Positions 58,044 through 64,000 of a stretch of DNA of 64,000 nt are shown one piece after another. Each line of letters begins with the position of its first letter. Positions within the stretch are counted from its first letter, which is position 1. Position numbers and translations under genes: made by a program. A model generated the notes under the pieces. It ran no database searches and was not told where the DNA came from. It saw nothing but the letters and a program-made list of their open reading frames with translations. The stretch covers positions 151,283 through 215,282 of the forward strand of contig JAFQAR010000043.1 of the NCBI GenBank assembly GCA_017399905.1, read 5' to 3'. The DNA comes from Bacteroidales bacterium. GTDB lineage: Bacteria > Bacteroidota > Bacteroidia > Bacteroidales > UBA932.

Positions 58044-60134
58044 ATGACAGGAAAACTACTTATCGCAGGCGCAGCGCTTGCACTTATCAGCAGTTGCAGC
58101 ATGAAGAATCCGCTTCTTGAGGAGTCGTCCGCACCGTTCGGCGCTCCTGAATTCGACAAGATCGAAAACGAACATTATCTTCCGGCATTCGAGACAGCCA
58201 TAGCAGAAGCCAAGGCCGAGATCGACGCAATCGTGGCGAACGAGGAAGAACCTACATTCGAGAATACCATAGAGGCCATGGAGTATGCAGGCCAGACCCT
58301 GAACAAGGTGGCGAGCATCTTCTATGCGCTCATGGAAGCAAACACGAACGAGACGATGCAGGAGATCGCGGAGCAGATTTCTCCGATGCTGACAGACTAT
58401 TCAATGTATGTGTCGCTTAACAACGACCTTTTCCAGAGGGTGAAGGCTGTGTATGAGCAGAAGGATTCTCTCGGACTTGCCGTAGACCAGATGAAGCTCC
58501 TTGAGGACAACTACAAGAGCTTTGTACGCGGCGGAGCGAACCTTTCCGACGAGGACAAGGAGCTTTACAGCCAGTGGTCAGGCGAACTTTCGCTCGCTAC
58601 GCTCCAGTTCAGCAAGAACGTACTTGCAGCTACCAATGCCTATACTCTCCACATCACTGATTCGGCAGACCTCGCAGGACTTCCGGATTTCGTGAAGACG
58701 ATGGCTGCGGAGACAGCTTCGGAGAAAGGACTTGAAGGATGGGCGTTCACCCTCCAGGCTCCAAGCTACGGCCCTTTCCTCAAATACAGCGCAAACCGTG
58801 AGCTCAGAAAGGACATCTGGACAGCATACAACACAAGGGCCATCGGCGGCGAGTCCGACAATACCGAGATCGTGAAGAAGATCGTGGACCTCAGGATCAA
58901 GATCGCCAACATTCTCGGATATGAGACTTATGCCGACTATGCTCTTGAGGAGAGGATGGCAAAGAGCAAGGCCACTGTGAATGGATTCATCAAGGATCTT
59001 CTCGAGCCTTCGCTTCCTTTTGCAAGAAAGGATGTCGCAGATGTATTTGCATTTGCAAAGAAGAATGGCTTCGAGGGCGACAGGCTTGAGTCATGGGACT
59101 TCAGCTACTGGTCCGAGAAGTATCAGCAGGCAGAATATTCTCTCAGCGCAGAGGAGCTCAAGCCATATTTCCAGCTTGAGAGCTGCATCGATGCGGTGTT
59201 CGGCCTTGCGACACGCCTCTATGGCATCTCATTCACCGAGCTCGATAATGTCCCTGTATATCATGAGGATGTGAAGGTCTATGAAGTTAAGGATGCTGAC
59301 GGCAGCCATCTCGCACTTTTCTATGCGGACTTCTTCCCACGCGCAAGCAAGAGAGGCGGCGCATGGATGACTGACTTCCGTGGCCAGAGCATCAGGAACG
59401 GTGTGGAGTACAGACCTTTCATCACTATCGTATGCAACTTCACCAAGCCTACTGCAGACACTCCTGCGCTCATCACGCATGACGAGCTCACTACATTCCT
59501 CCATGAGTTCGGACACGCTCTTCATGGAATGTTCGCTCAGGGACGCTATCCGTCACTTACCGGAACAAGCGTAAGCCGCGACTTCGTTGAGCTTCCATCT
59601 CAGATCATGGAGAACTGGGCCTTCGAGCCTGAGTATCTCAACTCTTTCGCAAAGCATTACCAGACAGGTGAGCCTATCCCTGCTGAACTTATAGAGAAGA
59701 TCGTCGCTGCGAAGAACTATCTCGCAGGTTACGGTCAGGTTCGTCAGCTCCACTTCGGATATCTCGATATGGCATGGCATTCTCTTACAGAACTTCCTGC
59801 CGAGGGTACAGTCGAGTTCGAACAGAAGGTCCTCGCTCCATATGCTGTGATGCCTGCTGTGGAGGGATCGGCATTCTCGACTTCATTCTCTCATATCTTC
59901 TCAGGCGGATACTCTGCTGGTTATTACTCGTACAAATGGGCGGAGGTTCTTGAGGCTGATGCGTTCTCACTCTTCAAGGAGAAGGGAATCTTCAATACCG
60001 AGGTTGCAGGCTCTTTCCGCAAGGAGATCCTCGAGAAAGGCGGTGCTGAGGACGAGGCTGTGATCTACCGCAACTTCCGCGGCCACGACCCTGAGCCACA
60101 GGCTCTTATGGAGAAACTCGGACTGGTTAAGTAA
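58044..60134 (+). CDS. dcp: M3 family peptidyl-dipeptidase, lipoprotein
   Basis: 696 residues from the ATG at 58044, which starts the lipoprotein signal MTGKLLIAGAALALISSC; the longer frame from 57993 overlaps the preceding gene. Zinc motif HEFGHALHGMF at about 487-497 with the downstream Glu of the M3 family, and SGGYSAGYYSYKWAEVLEAD near the end, the typical Dcp substrate loop. It removes dipeptides from C-termini, probably in the periplasm. Matches the peptide theme of the SusCD-protease operon, though distant from it. Confidence 0.9.
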   Translation: MTGKLLIAGAALALISSCSMKNPLLEESSAPFGAPEFDKIENEHYLPAFETAIAEAKAEIDAIVANEEEPTFENTIEAMEYAGQTLNKVASIFYALMEANTNETMQEIAEQISPMLTDYSMYVSLNNDLFQRVKAVYEQKDSLGLAVDQMKLLEDNYKSFVRGGANLSDEDKELYSQWSGELSLATLQFSKNVLAATNAYTLHITDSADLAGLPDFVKTMAAETASEKGLEGWAFTLQAPSYGPFLKYSANRELRKDIWTAYNTRAIGGESDNTEIVKKIVDLRIKIANILGYETYADYALEERMAKSKATVNGFIKDLLEPSLPFARKDVADVFAFAKKNGFEGDRLESWDFSYWSEKYQQAEYSLSAEELKPYFQLESCIDAVFGLATRLYGISFTELDNVPVYHEDVKVYEVKDADGSHLALFYADFFPRASKRGGAWMTDFRGQSIRNGVEYRPFITIVCNFTKPTADTPALITHDELTTFLHEFGHALHGMFAQGRYPSLTGTSVSRDFVELPSQIMENWAFEPEYLNSFAKHYQTGEPIPAELIEKIVAAKNYLAGYGQVRQLHFGYLDMAWHSLTELPAEGTVEFEQKVLAPYAVMPAVEGSAFSTSFSHIFSGGYSAGYYSYKWAEVLEADAFSLFKEKGIFNTEVAGSFRKEILEKGGAEDEAVIYRNFRGHDPEPQALMEKLGLVK

Positions 60135-60143
60135 TCCGGCTTG

Positions 60144-60196
60144 ATGACAATGAAAAAGGCCTCGAATTTTTTTTTCGAGGCCTTTTTCATTGTCAT
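60144..60196. terminator. Bidirectional terminator between dcp and nucleoside permease genes
   Basis: A perfect 23-bp stem, 60144-60166 with 60174-60196, around a T7 loop. It overlaps the last codon of the permease gene and serves both converging transcripts. Confidence 0.85.
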
Positions 60197-61476
60197 GCTA
60201 TCTTGTCTTCGGTCTTTCCCGGTTCCTTGAAGAGAACCATGAAGAGAAGGGCGACGACGACTGCGTAACCTGCGAACACATACCATGCTGCACTCCAGTT
60301 CGGTTCTGCCGCATTGTATACGAAGTGGTTTACTATCACCTGTGCGCTGAGAGTTCCGATTGTAGCTCCGATTCCGTTGGTCATGAGCATGAAGAGGCCC
60401 TGTGCGCTGTTTTGGATCTTTGAGGTGGTCCTCATGTTGACGTAAAGCGATCCCGAAATGTTGAAGAAGTCGAAGGCCACTCCGTAGACGATCATCGAAA
60501 GGATGAGCATCCATACGCCTGAACCAGGGTTTCCTGCACCGAAGAGGCCGAAGCGGAGAACCCATGCGAACATGGCGATGAGCATTACCTTCTTGATTCC
60601 GAACAGTCTCATTGCAACCGGGATGAGGAGGATGCCGAGGGTCTCTGATATCTGTGATATCGAAATGAGGGCGTTGGCGTTTCTTGCACCCCATGTCTGG
60701 GCGAATTCAGGCACTTCCTTGAAGTGTGAGATGAACGGATTGGCGAAGCCGTTGGTGATCTGGAGGGCTACTCCGAGGAGCATCGAGAAGATGAAGAAGA
60801 TGGCCATCTGCCTGTCCTTGAAGAGGGAGAATGCGTTGAGGCCGAATCTTTCCGCAAGAGTCTGGTTCTCGCCTGAATCCTTCGCGCAAGGGCACTCAGG
60901 AAGAGTGAAGCAGTAGAGGAACATTACAACGCCGAGCACGCCTGAAACCATGAACTGGTTGTATGAGTGCTGGTACTGCACGCCTTCGCCGTTAGTCATG
61001 AAGTTGACGAAAAGCATTGCGCAGATGAATCCTACGGTTCCGAATACGCGGATAGGAGGGAAGTCCTTCACTGTGTCATATCCGTTCTTCTCGAGGATGT
61101 TGTAGGCCACCGAGTTCGAGAGGGCGATTGTCGGCATGTAGAATGCGACGCTGACAGCGTAGAGGCTGAAAAGGATGCCGAATGACACCTCCGTGCCGGC
61201 TGTCATGCCATAGAAGGCTGCTCCGGCCATGGCCGCTCCGGCTATTCCGTGGCAAAGGCCGAGAAGCTTCTGTGCAGGGATGAACTTGTCCGCCACGATA
61301 CCCATGAGTGTAGGCATGAAGATGGATACGATGCCCTGCATGGCATAGAAGATGCCGATCTTGGTTGCGAGGCCTACGGATGCGAGATAGCTGCCCATGG
61401 ATGTGAGGTACGAACCCCATACGGCCCACTGGATGACGTTCATCACGATAAGCCTGAGTTTGATTGATCTGTTCAT
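60193..61476 (-). CDS. NupG-like nucleoside permease (MFS)
   Basis: 427 residues, twelve hydrophobic segments. Family marks include QWAVWGSYLTSMGSYL in helix 1, FMPTLMGIVADKFIPAQKLL between helices 2 and 3, IALSNSVAYNIL, and FPPIRVFGTVGFICAM, the PxIRxxGTxG pattern of nucleoside:H+ symporters. Probably imports nucleosides. Promoter not clear. Confidence 0.8.
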   Translation of the reverse strand: MNRSIKLRLIVMNVIQWAVWGSYLTSMGSYLASVGLATKIGIFYAMQGIVSIFMPTLMGIVADKFIPAQKLLGLCHGIAGAAMAGAAFYGMTAGTEVSFGILFSLYAVSVAFYMPTIALSNSVAYNILEKNGYDTVKDFPPIRVFGTVGFICAMLFVNFMTNGEGVQYQHSYNQFMVSGVLGVVMFLYCFTLPECPCAKDSGENQTLAERFGLNAFSLFKDRQMAIFFIFSMLLGVALQITNGFANPFISHFKEVPEFAQTWGARNANALISISQISETLGILLIPVAMRLFGIKKVMLIAMFAWVLRFGLFGAGNPGSGVWMLILSMIVYGVAFDFFNISGSLYVNMRTTSKIQNSAQGLFMLMTNGIGATIGTLSAQVIVNHFVYNAAEPNWSAAWYVFAGYAVVVALLFMVLFKEPGKTEDKIA

Positions 61477-61545
61477 AGTGTTATGTAGTTTTTATTGTTT
61501 TCGCCAAGCATAAGACAAATATAAGTGATTTTCGCTAAAAGTTAC

Positions 61546-61553
61546 TATCTTTG
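61546..61553 (+). promoter_or_regulatory. Promoter -7 box of tgt-lptG
   Basis: TATCTTTG, 18 bp before the tgt start, with TTTTCG about 25 nt upstream as a weak -33 element. Confidence 0.6.
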
Positions 61554-61571
61554 AGGGTTAAAAAGTACTGA

Positions 61572-62702
61572 ATGAAATTCGTAAAGACACATAACGATCC
61601 CCAGTCTGCGGCAAGATGCGGAGTCATCACGACCGACCATGGTCAGATCGAGACTCCGATCTTCATGCCGGTCGGAACAGTGGGATCGGTAAAGGGAATA
61701 TATCACAGGGACCTGAAGGATGACATAAAGGCGGAAATCATCCTCGGAAACACATATCATCTTTATCTCCGTCCCGGTCTTGATGTGCTCAAGGCTGCAG
61801 GCGGACTTCATAAGTTCGAGTCTTGGGACAGACCAATACTTACGGACAGCGGCGGATTCCAGGTGTTCTCGCTCAGCCCGATAAGGAAACTAACTGAGGA
61901 CGGTTGCATATTCCGTTCGCATATAGACGGCTCGAAGCATATCTTCACACCTGAAAACAATATGGACACCCAGCGCATCATCGGAGCCGACATCGTGATG
62001 GCTCTTGACGAGTGCTGTCCGGGAGATGCGTCATATGACTATGCGAAGAAGTCGCTTTCGCTGACCCAGAGATGGCTGGAGAGATGCGTGAAGCATTTCG
62101 ATGCCACAGACCCTCTCTACGGCTATTCGCAGGCCCTTTTTCCTATCGTCCAGGGCTGCGTATATCCTGACCTCCGTCGCGCTGCTGTAGATCATGCGGC
62201 GGCTCTTGACAGGGAAGGATATGCCATAGGAGGCCTTGCAGTGGGTGAACCGACCGAGAAGATGTATGAGATGCTCGAGGTCGTCTGCCCTATGCTTCCG
62301 GAAGACAAGCCGCGTTACCTCATGGGTGTGGGCACTCCTGCCAACATTCTTGAGGGCATAGCGAGAGGTGTGGACATGTTCGACTGCGTGATGCCTACAA
62401 GAAACGGCCGCAACGGCATGCTCTTCACCTGGGACGGCATCATGAACATGAAGAACAGGAAGTGGGCGGATGATTTCTCACCGCTCGACCCTAAGGGAAC
62501 ATCGTTCGTCGACCATACATACACCAAGGCCTACCTCCGTCACCTTTTTGTGTCAGGAGAGATATTCGCCGGACAGATCGCGAGCGAACACAATCTTGCT
62601 TTCTACCTCGACCTTGTGCGCGAGGCGCGCAGGCATATCAAGGCCGGTGACTTCAAGGCATGGAAGGACGAGACAGTGCGCAGGATAACGACTAGACTTT
62701 AG
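61572..62702 (+). CDS. tgt: tRNA-guanine transglycosylase
   Basis: 376 residues. Typical QueTGT motifs: ETPIFMPVGTVGSVKG, LTDSGGFQVFSL (substrate Asp, about 90), GGLAVGEPTEKM and MFDCVMPTRNGRNGMLFT (catalytic Asp). It exchanges guanine for a 7-deazaguanine precursor in the wobble position of certain tRNAs. The zinc-binding CxCxxC before YxKAYLRHL is replaced by DPKGTSFVDHTYTKAYLRHL (about 304-323), so three Cys ligands are missing. lptG starts 4 nt after its stop, so the two form an operon. Confidence 0.92.
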   Translation: MKFVKTHNDPQSAARCGVITTDHGQIETPIFMPVGTVGSVKGIYHRDLKDDIKAEIILGNTYHLYLRPGLDVLKAAGGLHKFESWDRPILTDSGGFQVFSLSPIRKLTEDGCIFRSHIDGSKHIFTPENNMDTQRIIGADIVMALDECCPGDASYDYAKKSLSLTQRWLERCVKHFDATDPLYGYSQALFPIVQGCVYPDLRRAAVDHAAALDREGYAIGGLAVGEPTEKMYEMLEVVCPMLPEDKPRYLMGVGTPANILEGIARGVDMFDCVMPTRNGRNGMLFTWDGIMNMKNRKWADDFSPLDPKGTSFVDHTYTKAYLRHLFVSGEIFAGQIASEHNLAFYLDLVREARRHIKAGDFKAWKDETVRRITTRL

Positions 62703-62706
62703 CAGG

Positions 62707-63804
62707 ATGGAGTTTGACCTCAGACCAAGAAAGCTTGACGTATATATCGTCAGGAAGTTCATAAGCACGTTCTTTGTGGCGCTGCTTCTGATCATCGGCA
62801 TCGTCATCATCTTCGACATCAGCGAGAGGATCGATGACTTCGTCGAGAAGGAAGCTCCGCTCAGGGCCATCATATTCGACTATTACGTGAACTTCATCCC
62901 GTATTTCATGAACATGTTCAGTCCTCTGTTCGTGTTCATAACGGTTATCTTCTTCACGTCCAAGATGGCGGCGGATTCGGAGATCGTGGCCATCCTTTCC
63001 TGCGGAATCAGCTTCCACAGGATGATGGTCCCGTACATATTCTCCGCGGCGCTGATTGCTGTATTCTCCTTGGGCCTGAACCTTTTCATCATACCGGACT
63101 CGAATGAGACGAGGGTCGAATTCGAGACGAAGTACTTCAAGGGAAGGAACAAGAGCGCCGGACGTAATGTCCACTACCAGATAGCACCTGGTGAATTCGC
63201 TTTTGCGGAGTCTTTCAGTGCGTGGAACAATACCGCATACCGTTTCACCCTCGAGAAGATAGAGGACAACAAGCTTGTATCCAAGATATCTGCAGAGACA
63301 GCCGTATACGATTCGACGAAGGGCTGCTGGCAGCTCAGGAAGTATCATATACGTGAATATAACGATGATTATACCGACAGGATCAGAAGCGGAAGGCAGA
63401 TAGATACGGTCCTTGCCCTGACTGTCGAAGACTTCTACTTCAATGAGGAAAAGGTGCAGACGATGGATTATTTCGAGCTCAACAACATGATCGATGTCCA
63501 GAAGATGAGGGGCGACGCCAATGTCAAGTTCTCCCTGATCGAGAAGCATACCCGTTTCGCCCTGCCCTTCTCGGCTTTCATCCTCACCATAATGGGTGTG
63601 GCGCTTTCGTCCAAGAAGAGAAGGGGAGGTATCGGATGGAATATCGGTATCGGAATCGCACTGGCGTTCACATACATCCTCTTCCTCAGGTTCAGCCAGA
63701 TGTTCGTCCACACGGATACATTGCCTCCTGCGGTGGCCCTGTGGCTTCCTAACGTAGTGTTTGCGATAATTGCAGGCTTCCTGTACAGGATTGCACCTAA
63801 GTAA
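62707..63804 (+). CDS. lptG: LptG/LptF family lipopolysaccharide export permease
   Basis: 365 residues. Membrane helices at about 15-38, 55-80 and 100-120, a periplasmic beta-jellyroll region (about 130-265, GRNVHYQIAPGEFAFAESFS), then three more helices (FALPFSAFILTIMGVALSSK, GIGWNIGIGIALAFTYILF, LPNVVFAIIAGFLYRI). This is the layout of LptF/LptG, which with LptB extracts lipopolysaccharide from the inner membrane. Cotranscribed with tgt, a common Bacteroidales pair. Confidence 0.88.
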   Translation: MEFDLRPRKLDVYIVRKFISTFFVALLLIIGIVIIFDISERIDDFVEKEAPLRAIIFDYYVNFIPYFMNMFSPLFVFITVIFFTSKMAADSEIVAILSCGISFHRMMVPYIFSAALIAVFSLGLNLFIIPDSNETRVEFETKYFKGRNKSAGRNVHYQIAPGEFAFAESFSAWNNTAYRFTLEKIEDNKLVSKISAETAVYDSTKGCWQLRKYHIREYNDDYTDRIRSGRQIDTVLALTVEDFYFNEEKVQTMDYFELNNMIDVQKMRGDANVKFSLIEKHTRFALPFSAFILTIMGVALSSKKRRGGIGWNIGIGIALAFTYILFLRFSQMFVHTDTLPPAVALWLPNVVFAIIAGFLYRIAPK

Positions 63805-63824
63805 GGGCGGCAAAGGCAAAAGAT

Positions 63825-63858
63825 AAAGCGGCGGAAATCCGATGATTCCCGCCGCTTT
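63825..63858 (+). terminator. Terminator of tgt-lptG
   Basis: AAAGCGGCGGAAATC (63825-63839) and GATTCCCGCCGCTTT (63844-63858) form a 15-bp stem with one mismatch, followed by CTTTAT. The intron-like sequence starts 6 nt later. Confidence 0.85.
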
Positions 63859-63864
63859 CTTTAT

Positions 63865-64000
63865 GTACGCCCAGCATGGGCATGTTCTAACGGGTGAAAG
63901 TCCCTAATGCGCCCTAATGGCGGGAAGCATATAGCCAAGGGCAAGGGTGTCCATCGTGAGGTGGAATCTGAAGGAAGCCGGCGGCAAAAGCCTGGCCTGA
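63865..64000 (+). mobile_element. 5' end of a group II intron (cut by window edge)
   Basis: GTACGCCCAGCATGGGCATG, then ACGGGTGAAAGTCCC and GTGTCCATCGTGAGGTGGAA, then CTGAAGGAAGCCGG have the look of the 5' domain I of bacterial group II introns, which begin GUGYG or similar (family knowledge, by memory). The reverse transcriptase gene would lie beyond the window. The position directly behind a terminator hairpin is favoured by class C introns; class not determined. Confidence 0.75.

Noticed and set aside
62692-63819. A 375-codon minus-strand frame opposite lptG
   Set aside because: lptG on the plus strand has clear LptF/G topology and operon context; the minus frame is the usual shadow of a long biased gene.

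Overview
The window is a piece of a Bacteroidales (Bacteroidota) chromosome, most likely from an uncultured gut lineage of about 50% GC; the genus cannot be fixed from the sequence. The signs are a SusC/SusD pair, many lipoproteins with fimbrillin-like N-termini, CotH proteins, Bacteroidota-type promoters (TTTG, about 20 nt, TAnnTTTG) and little use of Shine-Dalgarno sites.

Layout. 1-2125: sugar-type MFS transporter (cut by the left edge) and ROK glucokinase. 2126-8900: accessory block with a C/T-rich stretch, a complex hairpin-rich repeat, a higBA toxin-antitoxin pair, an Rpn-type PD-(D/E)XK protein, a gene remnant, and a very AT-rich insert carrying a SIR2-STAND defence-like protein and an unknown two-gene unit. 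8920-34800: a 25-kb island of two convergent operons. Each starts inside one arm of a long inverted repeat with a short acidic peptide gene followed by a lipoprotein with a degenerate PI-PLC-like domain. Together the operons hold four CotH-type kinase-like lipoproteins and four endonuclease/exonuclease/phosphatase (EEP) lipoproteins, and two further short peptides of the same family sit inside them. 34970-39903: a second Rpn gene in mirror orientation, a second copy of the hairpin repeat, a Fic protein, hipBA, a leftover EEP C-terminus and more repeat copies. 39905-64000: mainly ordinary chromosome, with a lysoplasmalogenase-like protein, a SusCD operon carrying a subtilisin-like protease, an aldo/keto reductase with a membrane ferredoxin, pflBA, ssb, an M3 peptidase, a nucleoside permease, tgt and lptG. 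The last 136 bases look like the 5' end of a group II intron directly after the lptG terminator.

How it fits together. The accessory part is built as nested mirror images: hairpin repeat, Rpn gene, inverted-repeat arm, operon, operon, arm, Rpn gene, hairpin repeat. The only strong promoter I see for the convergent operons (8920-8951) lies just outside the left arm, so recombination between the arms would swap which operon is expressed. The lipoproteins are mosaics in which the same fimbrillin-like N-terminal domains are joined to CotH or EEP enzyme domains. The short peptides share a (Y)xxP...E(G)...(C/G)AS core followed by acidic tails that differ completely. I regard this combination of peptide family, modular surface enzymes and a possible inversion switch as the most likely undescribed system here. 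All functional links within it are inference.
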